Of a stretch of DNA of 64,000 bases, positions 8,571 through 17,148 are shown piece by piece. Each line of letters begins with the position of its first letter. Positions within the stretch are counted from its first letter, which is position 1. Both the position numbers and the translations under genes were made by a program. The notes below the pieces were generated by a model that was given only the letters and a program-made list of their open reading frames with translations, ran no database searches and had not been told where the DNA came from. Source of the DNA: Bosea sp. 124 (GTDB taxonomy: Bacteria > Pseudomonadota > Alphaproteobacteria > Rhizobiales > Beijerinckiaceae); contig NZ_PZZM01000001.1 of NCBI RefSeq assembly GCF_003046175.1, forward strand, positions 4,171,001 to 4,235,000, given 5' to 3'.

Positions 8571-9318
8571 AGCCTGATTTCGGCTCGTAGGGCGGCCTTG
8601 GAATGGCCGTGTGGGCGGCCCGCAAGGCTGCCGACCAGCGTTCGCGCAGGTCGTGAAAATAAGGCTCGCCGGCCTCGATGCGGCGGGTGAGCTCCGGCTC
8701 GTCGGCATCGCGGCGCATGACGATCAGATCGATCGGCAACCCGACGCCGAGATTGGAGCGCATGGTCGAATCCATCGAGATCAGGCCGACCTTCAGCGCA
8801 TCGTAGAGATGGGTCTTGTAGGTGATGGCCCGGTCGAGGATCGGCTTGCCGTATTTGTGCTCGCCGATCTGGAGGAAGGGCGCATCCATGCCGCACTCGA
8901 TGAAATTTCCGGCACCGTAGACCATGAACAGCCGCATCGGCTGCCCCTTGATCTGGCCGCCGAAGAGCATCGAGACGTCGAATTTGACGCCTGCGTCCTT
9001 CAGGGCGGGGCCGTCCTCCGAGCGGACATGGCGGATTGCGCGGCCGACCAGTTGCGCGGCGCGGAACATCGAGGGGGCGCCCCGCAGGGTGTCGCTCTCG
9101 CCGGTCTCGGGATTGGGCAGCCCCTCATGCAGAAGGCTGACGACGGACTGGGTCACGGAGAGATTGCCTGCGGTCATCAGGCCGAAGGTCCGGTCGCCCG
9201 GCCAGGAGAAGACGTGCAGCTTGCGGAAGGTCGAGATGTCGTCGAGCCCGGCATTGGTGCGGGTATCGGCGATCATGACGAGTCCGTCCTGCACGAGGAT
9301 TCCGGCGCAATAGGTCAA
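8569..9318 (-). CDS. Anbu, proteasome-type N-terminal nucleophile peptidase
   Basis: A 249-residue member of the Anbu family, related to HslV and proteasome beta subunits. The start is TTG 9318 with AGGA about 11 bases upstream. Removal of Met would expose Thr1 in TYCAGILVQDGLVMIADTRT, read with the conserved Asp and Thr, followed by NAGLDDISTFRKLHVF; this is the canonical Anbu N-terminus. Later FGGQIKG and YGKPILDRAITYKTHLYDALK also fit. Anbu proteins form ring-like or helical assemblies; their physiological substrates are not known. It is the last of four minus-strand genes (ATP-grasp, alpha-E, transglutaminase, Anbu) that recur together in bacteria. Confidence 0.92.
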   Translation of the reverse strand: MTYCAGILVQDGLVMIADTRTNAGLDDISTFRKLHVFSWPGDRTFGLMTAGNLSVTQSVVSLLHEGLPNPETGESDTLRGAPSMFRAAQLVGRAIRHVRSEDGPALKDAGVKFDVSMLFGGQIKGQPMRLFMVYGAGNFIECGMDAPFLQIGEHKYGKPILDRAITYKTHLYDALKVGLISMDSTMRSNLGVGLPIDLIVMRRDADEPELTRRIEAGEPYFHDLRERWSAALRAAHTAIPRPPYEPKSG

Positions 9319-9415
9319 GGGACTGATCCTGGCTTTGGCTTAGACCGGCGTGTCGTCGCATATCGGCCGCGCCGCCGCCAGCCATTCGACGTCGCGCGGC
9401 CGGGCCGGGGTGCGG

Positions 9416-10258
9416 TCACTGGTTGGCGATGCGGCCGCCCGCCTCGCGGGCGCTGACAAGAACGGCCAGAGCCTCGCCATCGCCGCCCTTGCGCGCACCG
9501 CGCACTGGCGCCGCATCGGCGAAATCCAGTCCTGCCGCGACGCGGACATGGGTGTCGATCGGGCACAGCCCGTTGGCGGCGTCGAAGCCGACCCAGCCGT
9601 AATCGTCGAGATGGACCTCAGCCCAGGCATGGGCGCCGCTAGCATGAGGCAAGGCGATCTGGGGCTGGGCGTCGGACTGCGCGACATAGCCGGAGACGTA
9701 GCGGGCAGGGATGCCGAGATGGCGCGCGCAGGTCATGAAGATATGGGCGATGTCCTGGGGGATGCCCTCGCGTGCCGCGAAGGCTGCAGCGGCGCCGAGG
9801 CCGGTGCGCTGACCCGCTTCCACGCAGGTGGTCTCGGCATGCAGCGCATCCAGCAGCGCGTGCATCTTCGAGAGAGGCGTGTCCGCGGCCCTCGTCGTGT
9901 CATCGGCGAATCCGCGCAGAGCCTCGTCCGGCGTCGTCAGCAGGGTGTCGCGCCGGAAGACCTCGACGGGAACGCGCTCCGTCGTGCCCCTGACGATGCC
10001 GGCGAGATCGGTGGTCTCGATCAGCCCGTCGATCTGGATCGCCATTTCGGCGATCGGGCCATCGGCCGAGAAGGTGTGGACGATGTTGCCGAAGGCGTCC
10101 TGCGCCGCACGCAGGCGGCCGTCGATCGTCGGCTCGATGCGCCAGGACATGACGTGCTGGCCGTCATGGTCGCGCGGGGTTAGCCGCAGGATCTGCGTGA
10201 TGTGCCGTGCCGGCTCGGCATAGGCATAGCTGATCGTGTGGGAAATCCGGATCCGCAT
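9416..10258 (-). CDS. transglutaminase-like family protein (Anbu cluster)
   Basis: A 280-residue cytoplasmic protein with an N-terminal strand-rich segment (MRIRISHTISYAYAEPA) and a transglutaminase-like core. The catalytic triad candidates are Cys in FMTCARHLGIPARYVSGY, His in HAWAEVHL and Asp in WVGFDAANG. The preceding QDIAHIF is typical of this subfamily. Such proteins may act as peptidases or amide-forming enzymes, and the substrate here is unknown. It lies 87 bases downstream of the alpha-E gene and 97 bases upstream of Anbu, all on one strand. ATG 10258 begins at the conserved N-terminus. Confidence 0.9.
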   Translation of the reverse strand: MRIRISHTISYAYAEPARHITQILRLTPRDHDGQHVMSWRIEPTIDGRLRAAQDAFGNIVHTFSADGPIAEMAIQIDGLIETTDLAGIVRGTTERVPVEVFRRDTLLTTPDEALRGFADDTTRAADTPLSKMHALLDALHAETTCVEAGQRTGLGAAAAFAAREGIPQDIAHIFMTCARHLGIPARYVSGYVAQSDAQPQIALPHASGAHAWAEVHLDDYGWVGFDAANGLCPIDTHVRVAAGLDFADAAPVRGARKGGDGEALAVLVSAREAGGRIANQ

Positions 10259-10345
10259 GGCGATCGCAAACTGGGGCGGGGCTTGGCTCGTTTCGATGTG
10301 TCTCTTAGACGCCGCAGCCGCGTGAAGCGAGCCCGCGGCGGCAGC

Positions 10346-11287
10346 TCATTGCAGATACTGTTCGATGATCGTGCCGCCGAGACGGTTGTTCTCGGTGATG
10401 AAGTCCGAAATGAACTCGTGCAGCCCGTGCTGGAAGATGTCGTCGATGCTGGTGCTGGAGAGATTGGCCAGCGTCTTGCGCGCCTGGCGTTGGGCCGGGC
10501 CCTGCCGGCCATAGGAATCACCGAGCAGATCGAGGAAACGCGAGATGTTCTCGTAGCAGGCGGCCAGCGAACGCGGCATGCGCCGGTTCAAGATCAGCAG
10601 ATCGGCGATCAGCAGGGGCTTCACCGCCTCACGATAGACCCAGTGATAGGCGGTCAGCGCCGAGACCTCGCGCAGCACCGTCGTCCACTGGAAGTAGTCG
10701 AGGGAGCCGCCGACCTGCTCGTTGGCGGGCAGCAGCACATGGTATTTCACGTCGAGAATGCGGGCCGTGTTGTCGGCGCGCTCGACATAGACCCCGAGCC
10801 TGGAGAACCAGTAGCCATCGTCGCGCAGCATGGTGCGGTAGGCCGAGCCGTCGAAGACCAGCGAGACGTTCTTCACCCAGTCGAGGAAGCGGGCGAATTC
10901 CTCGCGGTCCATGCGCTTCTTCTCGAAGCGCTGCAGTTCGAGCCAGGCGCCGTTGAGCGCATCCCACATCTCGGAGGTCAGTGCGGTGCGGACGCCACGC
11001 GCATTCGAGCGGGCAAGCGCCAGGCAATTGCGGATCGAGGACGGGTTGTCGGGGTTGAAGCTGAGAAAATCGCAGACATTGCGCTCATTGGCCTCGCCAT
11101 AGGCCTTGGCGAAGGCGTCGTCGCAGCCGGCGGTGGCGACCGCGCTCTGCCATTCGGTGCCGGCGCCGCCATAGGAGGAGGGGAGGTTGCTCAGCCGCAT
11201 CGTGGCATCGAGAATCCGGGCGAGGTATTCTGCCCGCTCGACATAGCGGGAGACCCAGTAGAGGCTGTCGGCGGTGCGCGAGAGCAT
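10346..11287 (-). CDS. alpha-E domain protein (Anbu cluster)
   Basis: A 313-residue, mostly helical protein of the alpha-E (DUF403) family, found beside circularly permuted ATP-grasp and transglutaminase genes. No reaction has been assigned. The N-terminus MLSRTADSLYWVSRYVERAE is diagnostic; internal features include ERADNTARILDVKYH and the C-terminal IISEYLQ-like end (read here as IIEQYLQ). ATG 11287 was chosen because it begins at this motif; upstream in-frame codons to 11416 have no family character. AGAAGG lies about 13 bases upstream. Prior comparative genomics suggests a peptide-ligation or modification role for the set, which is inference. Confidence 0.9.
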   Translation of the reverse strand: MLSRTADSLYWVSRYVERAEYLARILDATMRLSNLPSSYGGAGTEWQSAVATAGCDDAFAKAYGEANERNVCDFLSFNPDNPSSIRNCLALARSNARGVRTALTSEMWDALNGAWLELQRFEKKRMDREEFARFLDWVKNVSLVFDGSAYRTMLRDDGYWFSRLGVYVERADNTARILDVKYHVLLPANEQVGGSLDYFQWTTVLREVSALTAYHWVYREAVKPLLIADLLILNRRMPRSLAACYENISRFLDLLGDSYGRQGPAQRQARKTLANLSSTSIDDIFQHGLHEFISDFITENNRLGGTIIEQYLQ

Positions 11288-11360
11288 AGTGAGATCGGGC
11301 CTTCTTGCGACGAGGCGGGACGAATCCGGTGAACGTTGCAACTGGGTGCCTGCGCCGAGA

Positions 11361-12776
11361 TCAGGCATCGAGCACCCAGGTATCCTTGGTTCCGCCGCCC
11401 TGGCTGGAGTTGACAACGAGGGAGCCTTCCTTGAGGGCGACGCGGGTCAGGCCGCCGGGCACGCAGGAGATGCCGTTGGCGCCCGAGAGCACATAGGGCC
11501 GCAGGTCGACATGACGTGGCGCGACGCCGGAGGCGACGAAGGTCGGGCAGGTCGAGAGCGCCAGCGTCGGCTGGGCGATGAAGCCCTCGGGCTGGGCCTT
11601 GAGCTTGCGGCGGAAGGTCTCGATCTGCGCCTTGTTGGCATGGGGCCCGACCAGCATGCCGTAGCCGCCGGAGCCGTTGACCTCCTTGACGACGAGCTTG
11701 TCGAGATTGTCGAGCACATAGGCGTTGGCTTCGGGCTCGCGGCATCGGTAGGTCGGCACGTTCTTCAGGATCGGCTCCTCGCCGGTGAAGAACTTCACGA
11801 TCTCCGGCATGTAGCTGTAGACCGCCTTGTCGTCGGCGACGCCGGTGCCGACCGCATTGGCCAGCGTGACGTTGCCGGCCTTGTAGGCCCCGATCAGCCC
11901 GGGCACGCCGAGGATCGAATCGCTGCGGAAGACGAGAGGGTCGATGAAATCGTCGTCGATGCGGCGATAGATCACGTCGACCCGTTTCGGCCCCTGCGTG
12001 GTCCGCATGTAGACGACATCGTCCTTGACCAGAAGGTCGGAGCCCTCGACCAGTTCGACGCCGAGCTTGTCGGCCAGGAACGAGTGCTCGTAGAAGGCCG
12101 AATTGAACTGGCCGGGCGTCAGCAGGCAGATATTGGGGTCGCTCGGAGCGCTGCGCGGCGCGACCGAGCGCAGCGTCGCCAGCAACTGGTCGGGATAGTT
12201 GTCGACCGGGGCGACGCGATGCGTGGCGAAGAGTTCCGGGAAGAGCCGGAGCATCACCTCGCGGTTCTCCATCATGTAGGAGACGCCGGAGGGCGTGCGG
12301 GCATTGTCCTCCAGCACGTAGAAAGTGTCGGCATCGACGCGCACGATGTCGATGCCGGCGATGTGGCAATAGATGCCGTGTGGCACCTGGAAATCGACCA
12401 TCTCGAGCTGGTAGCAGGCGTTGCGATAGACCAGGTCCGCAGGGATGATGCCGGCCTTGATGCATTCCTTGGGCCCGTAGACATCGGCCAGGAACATGTT
12501 GATCGCGGTGACGCGCTGGCGCAGGCCCGCTTCGAGCTTCGTCCATTCCGGCTTGGTCAGGACGCGCGGGATGATGTCGAAGGGGATCAGGCGCTCGGTC
12601 GATTCCTCATCGCCATAGACCGCGAAGGTGATGCCGATGCGACGGAAGAAGAGTTCGGCCTGGCTGCGCCGGAGAGCCAGCATCTCGGGCGGAGCTTCCT
12701 TCAGCCAGCGGTCGAGCGCTTGATAGGCGGGCCTCAGTTCGGCTCCCGAGCCGGTCATCTCATCGAACGCGACCAT
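11361..12776 (-). CDS. circularly permuted type 2 ATP-grasp protein (Anbu cluster)
   Basis: A 471-residue enzyme with the ATP-grasp fold in circularly permuted order, a family predicted to form amide bonds between carboxylates and amines. Visible features are MFLADVYGPKECIKAGIIP (in two parts), FYVLEDNARTPSGVSYMMENR and the nucleotide-binding VVKEVNGSGGYGMLVGP. The C-terminus has CVPGGLTRVAL and SSQGGGTKDTWVL, typical of the family. ATG 12776 (MVAFDEMTGSG) was preferred to ATG 12794 because AAAGAAG lies upstream of it. It is the first gene of the minus-strand Anbu cluster, with a 167-base region upstream that probably holds the promoter. Confidence 0.9.
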   Translation of the reverse strand: MVAFDEMTGSGAELRPAYQALDRWLKEAPPEMLALRRSQAELFFRRIGITFAVYGDEESTERLIPFDIIPRVLTKPEWTKLEAGLRQRVTAINMFLADVYGPKECIKAGIIPADLVYRNACYQLEMVDFQVPHGIYCHIAGIDIVRVDADTFYVLEDNARTPSGVSYMMENREVMLRLFPELFATHRVAPVDNYPDQLLATLRSVAPRSAPSDPNICLLTPGQFNSAFYEHSFLADKLGVELVEGSDLLVKDDVVYMRTTQGPKRVDVIYRRIDDDFIDPLVFRSDSILGVPGLIGAYKAGNVTLANAVGTGVADDKAVYSYMPEIVKFFTGEEPILKNVPTYRCREPEANAYVLDNLDKLVVKEVNGSGGYGMLVGPHANKAQIETFRRKLKAQPEGFIAQPTLALSTCPTFVASGVAPRHVDLRPYVLSGANGISCVPGGLTRVALKEGSLVVNSSQGGGTKDTWVLDA

Positions 12777-12943
12777 GCAGGCTTCTTTCCCCATTTTCAG
12801 TAGCCTATGCGCATTCGCAGGCGTTCGGGAAGAGGGCCGATGGTCAGGGGAACGCCGGGCTCTGCCTAATGCTTGAGCAATGTTGCCGGGCTGGCCTGGC
12901 GAAACGCCGCTTGGCCAGGATGCGAGGAGCGGCGCCTGCCGCG

Positions 12944-13297
12944 TCAGTCCTGCGATGCAAGCCAGAGCGCCAGTGCCTCGGCGTTGTTGTGCTGCTCGTC
13001 TCGTGCCGCATAGAGCAGCGTGACCGGGCCTGACTGCCGCTTCTCGTTCAACATGCCCAGCGCGGCCCTGGCCTTAGCGCCGCCGAGTTCGGCGGCATAG
13101 GCGGCGCGGAACGTATCCCAATGCTCCAGTTGGCCGTGGAACTGCCGGCGCAGATCGTCGCTCGGCGCGAGATCCTTCAGCCAGAGGTCGATCCGGTCCT
13201 TCGAGACGCCGCGCGGCCACAGCCTGTCGACCAGGATGCGCGTGCCGTCCGTCTCCGCCGGCGGGTCGTAGACGCGCTTGAGTGAAAGCCGCGTCAT
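12944..13297 (-). CDS. DUF488 family protein (YeaO-like)
   Basis: A 117-residue cytoplasmic protein of the DUF488 family, function unknown. Typical blocks are KRVYDPP, GTRILVDRLWPRGVSKD near residue 20, WLKDLAPSDDLRRQF and the C-terminal TLLYAARDEQHNNAEAL. It lies 13 bases downstream of radC on the same strand and so is probably the last gene of the map-radC-DUF488 transcript. Confidence 0.88.
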   Translation of the reverse strand: MTRLSLKRVYDPPAETDGTRILVDRLWPRGVSKDRIDLWLKDLAPSDDLRRQFHGQLEHWDTFRAAYAAELGGAKARAALGMLNEKRQSGPVTLLYAARDEQHNNAEALALWLASQD

Positions 13298-13310
13298 ATC
13301 CGGTTCCGGA

Positions 13311-14054
13311 TCATATCAGGCCCAGCCCGCGGAAGCTGGCATGGCCGTCGCGTCCAACGATGACGTGGTCATGGATAGCAATGCCGAGTGGCTTTGCAAT
13401 ATCAACGAGTTCGCGCGTCATCCTCATGTCGGCGCCCGACGGTGTCGGGTCTCCGGAGGGGTGATTATGGACCAGAATGACGGCCGAGGCGGAGAGTTCG
13501 AGCGCGCGACGCACGACCTCGCGCGGATAGACCGGGGTGTGATCGACGGTGCCCGTCTGCTGCACCTCGTCGGCGATCACCGCGTTCTTCTTGTCGAGAA
13601 AGAGGATGCGGAACTGCTCGCGTTCGGCGAAGGCCATCGTGGTGCGGCAATAGTCGAGCACCGACGACCAGGACGACAGCACGGTGCGCTTGGCGACCGC
13701 GCCCCGCGCCATGCGGTGCAGCGCGGCCTCGACGATCTTAAGGTCGAGCGCCACGCCCTCGCCGATGCCCTTGACCTCGGTGAGGCGGGCGGCGGGCGCG
13801 CCCAGCACCTCGGCGAAGGAGCCGAAGCGCCGGATCAATTCCTTGGCGAGCGGCTTGACGTCGCGCTGCGGGATCGAGCGGAACAGGAGCAGCTCGAGCA
13901 GTTCGTAATCGGGCAGGGCGTCGGAGCCGGCGTCCTGGAAGCGGCTGCGCAGGCGCTCGCGATGGCCGTGATAATGCGGGGTTTCGGCAGGCGCGGCAGG
14001 GCGCAGGGCGGGCGCGGCAGTGCGGCCTGCGCCGTTGCCCGCGCCTGTCGTCAT
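13311..14054 (-). CDS. radC: RadC family JAB/JAMM domain protein
   Basis: A 247-residue RadC family protein. The N-terminal helix-hairpin-helix-like part ([10 protein letters not shown], then [17 protein letters not shown]) precedes the JAMM metal motif [14 protein letters not shown] at about residues 196-209, with the upstream Glu expected in the preceding domain. Despite the name, a direct DNA-repair role is not established for most members. The N-terminus is an Ala/Pro-rich stretch of about 25 residues. The start overlaps the map stop by 4 bases (14051-14054), implying coupled translation. Confidence 0.9.
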   Translation of the reverse strand: MTTGAGNGAGRTAAPALRPAAPAETPHYHGHRERLRSRFQDAGSDALPDYELLELLLFRSIPQRDVKPLAKELIRRFGSFAEVLGAPAARLTEVKGIGEGVALDLKIVEAALHRMARGAVAKRTVLSSWSSVLDYCRTTMAFAEREQFRILFLDKKNAVIADEVQQTGTVDHTPVYPREVVRRALELSASAVILVHNHPSGDPTPSGADMRMTRELVDIAKPLGIAIHDHVIVGRDGHASFRGLGLI

Positions 14055-14875
14055 CGCGGCGCGAGCGGGTTGTCGCGGCCGGCGGGCGAAAGCGTGAAGA
14101 TCTCGCAGCCGGTCTCGGTCACGCCGATCTGATGCTCGAACTGGGCCGAAAGCGAGCGGTCGCGCGTGACTGCCGTCCAGCCATCCGACAGCACCTTCAC
14201 GCCGGCCTTGCCGAGATTGATCATCGGCTCGATCGTGAAGACCATGCCGGGCTTCAGCTCTACGCCTTCGCCGGGGCTGCCATAGTGCAGGATGTTGGGC
14301 GCGTCATGGAAGTTCTGGCCGATGCCGTGGCCGCAGAAATCGCGGACCACAGAGCAGCGCTCGCCCTCGGCATAGCGCTGGATGGCGAAGCCGATATCGC
14401 CCGTCGTGTTGCCGGCCCGCACGGCCCGGATGCCACGCAGCAGGCATTCATAGGTGATCTCGATCAGGCGCTCGGCCTTGCGCGGGATTTCGCCGACCCC
14501 GTACATCCGGCTCGAATCGCCGTGCCAGCCATTCACGATCAGCGTATAATCGATGTTCATGATGTCGCCCTCGCGCAGGGGCTTGTCATCGGGAATCCCG
14601 TGGCAGACGACATGGTTGATCGAGGTGCAGATCGACTTGGTGTAGCCGCGGTAAAACAGCGTCGCCGGATAGGCGCCGTTGTCTAGGGCGAACTGGAAGG
14701 CGAGCTGATCGAGGCGCTGGGTGGTGACGCCGGGCGCGACATAGCTGCCGAGCATGTCGAGGCCCTCGGCCGTCAGGCGGCCGGCCTTGTGCATCGCCTC
14801 GAAAGCCTCGGGGCCGTGAATCTTGATGGCGGGCTCACGCATGCGCGACCGCCCCATTGTTTCGTCAAAGGTCAT
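14051..14875 (-). CDS. map: type I methionine aminopeptidase
   Basis: A 274-residue cytoplasmic metallopeptidase that removes N-terminal Met from nascent proteins. Metal ligands are visible in [20 protein letters not shown] (two Asp), [12 protein letters not shown] (His), FTIEPMI (Glu) and [11 protein letters not shown] (Glu). The substrate His is in HVVCHGIP. Length and motif order match type I enzymes. Start is uncertain: ATG 14875 ([10 protein letters not shown]) lies inside a duplicated 15-mer, while ATG 14842 (MREPAIKI) is closer to the usual family start. It overlaps radC by 4 bases. Confidence 0.95.
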   Translation of the reverse strand: MTFDETMGRSRMREPAIKIHGPEAFEAMHKAGRLTAEGLDMLGSYVAPGVTTQRLDQLAFQFALDNGAYPATLFYRGYTKSICTSINHVVCHGIPDDKPLREGDIMNIDYTLIVNGWHGDSSRMYGVGEIPRKAERLIEITYECLLRGIRAVRAGNTTGDIGFAIQRYAEGERCSVVRDFCGHGIGQNFHDAPNILHYGSPGEGVELKPGMVFTIEPMINLGKAGVKVLSDGWTAVTRDRSLSAQFEHQIGVTETGCEIFTLSPAGRDNPLAPR

Positions 14876-14895
14876 CTGGTTTCGTCAAAGGTCAT
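14861..14895 (-). repeat. duplicated 15-mer creating a 7-codon upstream reading frame before map
   Basis: The 15-mer TTCGTCAAAGGTCAT occurs at 14861-14875 and 14881-14895, a 20-base period. On the minus strand each copy reads ATGACCTTTGACGAA. The upstream ATG (14895) starts the short frame MTFDETR, whose TGA stop overlaps the ATG at 14875, so the two are arranged for coupled translation. Confidence 0.6.
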
Positions 14896-15071
14896 TTTCG
14901 CCGGGCAACTCCCGCCGACACTATCTCTTGGCCGACCATATCTATTGGGTTTGGCCGCAGGCGCAAGGCGCCGCGCAGCCGCAGGCGGTCCGGAAACGCG
15001 AAAACCTCGCCCGAAACGAGCGGCGCGACCGGCTGGCGCCGGGGCGCGGGCGGGTGTATCAGGCTGGCGCA

Positions 15072-15929
15072 ATGGCTATCATCGAACAGTCTCAGGCGGA
15101 GGACAAGCCTTACGGCACCTTCGCACCGCGGCGCGGTCTCTCGCGCATCATCGCCTGGACACGCTGCGCATCCGACAGCTTCCTGGGGCGCAAGGTCGCC
15201 TATGCGCTGCGCCGGCTCGGATTGCGCTCGCTCGACGGCCGGCCGGTCGACATCGAGGCGCTGGGCGCGAAGATGCGGCTCTATCCGGACGGCAATGTCT
15301 GCGAGAAGCGCGTTCTCTTCACCCCGCAATATTTCGATCCTCTGGAGCGCGGACTGTTGGCCGAGCGCCTGCGCGACGGCTTCCGTTTTATCGACATCGG
15401 CGCCAATATCGGGGCTTATTCGCTGTTCGTCGCGGCCAAGGCAGGGCCGAGCGCGCGGATCCTCGCAGTCGAGCCGCAGCCCGACGTGTTCGCGCGGCTT
15501 TCCTTCAACATCGCCCAGAACCCGTTCGGGACGGTCAAGGCGGTGGCCTGCGCGCTCGCCGACAAGCCGGGCGAGCTGACGCTCTTCATCGATCCGACGA
15601 ATCGCGGCGAATCGAGCGTCCGCATCCTGCGCTCCAGCACCGGCACGACCGTGCGGGTGCCGGCGATGACGCTGCTCTCACTCGTCCAGAACGAGGGCTA
15701 TGAGCGGCTCGATGCGATCAAGCTCGATGTCGAGGGCGCAGAGGACCTGATCCTGGAGCCGTTCCTGCGCGATGCGCCGGAGAGCCTGTGGCCGGGCTTC
15801 ATCATCATCGAGGATTCGCGCCAGCGCTGGCAGAGCGACCTTGCCGCTTTGCTCACCCAGAGCGGTTACACGCTGCTGGCGCAGACGCGCCTCAACCTGG
15901 TCTATGAGCGCAAGGCCCCGCGAGGCTGA
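15072..15929 (+). CDS. FkbM family SAM-dependent methyltransferase
   Basis: A 285-residue class I methyltransferase of the FkbM family, whose members O-methylate sugars or other small hydroxyl groups. SAM-binding features are FIDIGANIGAYSLFVAAKAG (glycine-rich loop), the acidic strand end ILAVEPQPDVF and LDAIKLDVEGAEDLIL. The first about 80 residues (helical, then DIEALGAKMRLYPDGN) precede the catalytic fold. ATG 15072 was chosen because homology starts shortly after; the frame is open further upstream into the map promoter region but lacks family character. It is a single gene, divergent from map, with no glycosyltransferases beside it. Confidence 0.85.
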   Translation: MAIIEQSQAEDKPYGTFAPRRGLSRIIAWTRCASDSFLGRKVAYALRRLGLRSLDGRPVDIEALGAKMRLYPDGNVCEKRVLFTPQYFDPLERGLLAERLRDGFRFIDIGANIGAYSLFVAAKAGPSARILAVEPQPDVFARLSFNIAQNPFGTVKAVACALADKPGELTLFIDPTNRGESSVRILRSSTGTTVRVPAMTLLSLVQNEGYERLDAIKLDVEGAEDLILEPFLRDAPESLWPGFIIIEDSRQRWQSDLAALLTQSGYTLLAQTRLNLVYERKAPRG

Positions 15930-15983
15930 GGGGCCGCCGCCGACGGTCAGCGCATGGCGGCAGCGCCCCGCGCGCCGGGATTT

Positions 15984-16027
15984 CCCGAAAACCGCATTCC
16001 ACTTTTCGGGCCGACGCTTTAGCTCTA
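15984..16027. repeat. intergenic palindrome, family 1, copy A
   Basis: CCCGAAAA (15984-15991) and TTTTCGGG (16003-16010) form a perfect 8-bp stem around CCGCATTCCAC, followed by GACGCTTTAGCTCTAGG. A related element with GAAAAACCGGGTCCCAC, ATTTTGGC and GCTCTAGG lies at 59714-59757. It resembles dispersed extragenic palindromes common in Hyphomicrobiales. Confidence 0.6.
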
Positions 16028-16082
16028 GGACACGGAGCGGCGTGGCGAGGGAATCGTGCGCCGCCGGAGCCAGGAGCCGGCC

Positions 16083-16847
16083 ATGACCGCAAGCGACACC
16101 ACATCTTCCGCGGCGATCGTCACGGCCGCCATCCTCGTCATCGGAGACGAGATCCTGTCGGGGCGGACCAAGGACAAGAATATCGGCTATATCGCCGAAT
16201 ATCTCACCAATATCGGTATCGAGCTGCGCGAGGTCCGCGTCGTCGCGGATGTGGAGGAGGAGATCGTCGCGGCCCTGAACGCGCTGCGCTCCCGCTACTC
16301 CTACGTCTTCACCACGGGCGGCATCGGGCCGACCCATGACGACATCACCGCGGATTCGGTCGCTGCCGCCTTCGGTGTCTCGATCGACCATGACCCGCGC
16401 GCCATCGCCATGCTGTCCGAGCGCTTTCCGCCCGACCAGCTCAACGAGGCGCGGCTGCGGATGGCACGCATCCCGGCCGGCGCGGAGCTGATCGCCAACT
16501 CGGTCTCGAAGGCGCCCGGCTTCAATATCGGCAACGTCTATGTGATGGCCGGTGTGCCCTCGATCATGCAGGCGATGCTCGATGTCGTCGCCCCGACCCT
16601 GAAGACAGGGGTGAAGATCCTGTCCGACACGGTCCGGGCCGGCCTGCGCGAGGGCGACATCGGCACGGCGCTGGCCGAAGTGGCCAAAGCCCATCCGGAT
16701 GTCTCGATCGGCTCCTATCCGTTCTTTTCGGAGACAGGGCCGGACACGAACGTGGTCGTGCGGTCGCGAGATGCCGACAAACTGGCCGAGGCGATGGTTG
16801 CGGTGAAGGCGATGATACAATCTGAGAGAGCAAAGATCGTGTTTTGA
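16083..16847 (+). CDS. CinA-like molybdopterin-binding domain protein
   Basis: A 254-residue protein of the competence/damage-inducible CinA N-terminal (MoCF-binding) family. It carries AAILVIGDEILSGRTKDKNIGYIA (in two parts), FTTGGIGPTHDDITADSVAAAFG, and GFNIGNVYVMAGVPSIM, the signature order of the family. It lacks the C-terminal deamidase domain of full-length CinA, as is usual for short forms. Characterised CinA proteins act in nucleotide (NMN or ADP-ribose) hydrolysis, but the role of the short form is unclear. ATG 16083 has CCAGGAG about 10 bases upstream. Convergent or co-directional partners are absent. Confidence 0.87.
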   Translation: MTASDTTSSAAIVTAAILVIGDEILSGRTKDKNIGYIAEYLTNIGIELREVRVVADVEEEIVAALNALRSRYSYVFTTGGIGPTHDDITADSVAAAFGVSIDHDPRAIAMLSERFPPDQLNEARLRMARIPAGAELIANSVSKAPGFNIGNVYVMAGVPSIMQAMLDVVAPTLKTGVKILSDTVRAGLREGDIGTALAEVAKAHPDVSIGSYPFFSETGPDTNVVVRSRDADKLAEAMVAVKAMIQSERAKIVF

Positions 16848-17148
16848 AGAAGCATAGACCGCAACCGATTGGGGAAATATACAACCTTACCCTTCGTTGC
16901 CTTCGACTTTAAGCTATTGCATCCGAGTTTTGAACTCGATTGACACGCAGTTTTGTTATTCTATTTGAGTATATTTGCCATTATTTTCGATTCTGAATAG
17001 CGTAAAGTTTTCGTCAACTATCTTGCCCCAATTTTGACTGGCCGCTGGTTCGGCGCTGGACGTTGCCGCCGGAGCGGCCGTTCCTGCCGAACGAGGCGGC
17101 GGGCCTTGAGATCGCTCGCGACGATGCGGCCTCATGTGGGAGAAACAG
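16848..17148. promoter_or_regulatory. AT-rich intergenic region upstream of the chemoreceptor
   Basis: This 301-base gap holds no gene. From about 16855 to 17040 it is strikingly AT-rich for this genome. It contains a perfect 6-bp inverted repeat CGAGTT-TTG-AACTCG (16924-16938) and a TTGACA hexamer at 16940-16945, with TATTTG-like bases 16-17 positions further on. This is the probable promoter region for the chemoreceptor gene; the exact start cannot be set by eye. Confidence 0.45.

Noticed and set aside
11274..12803. 509-codon + strand frame opposite the ATP-grasp gene
   Set aside because: Asp/Gly/His-rich shadow frame; the minus strand carries all family motifs.
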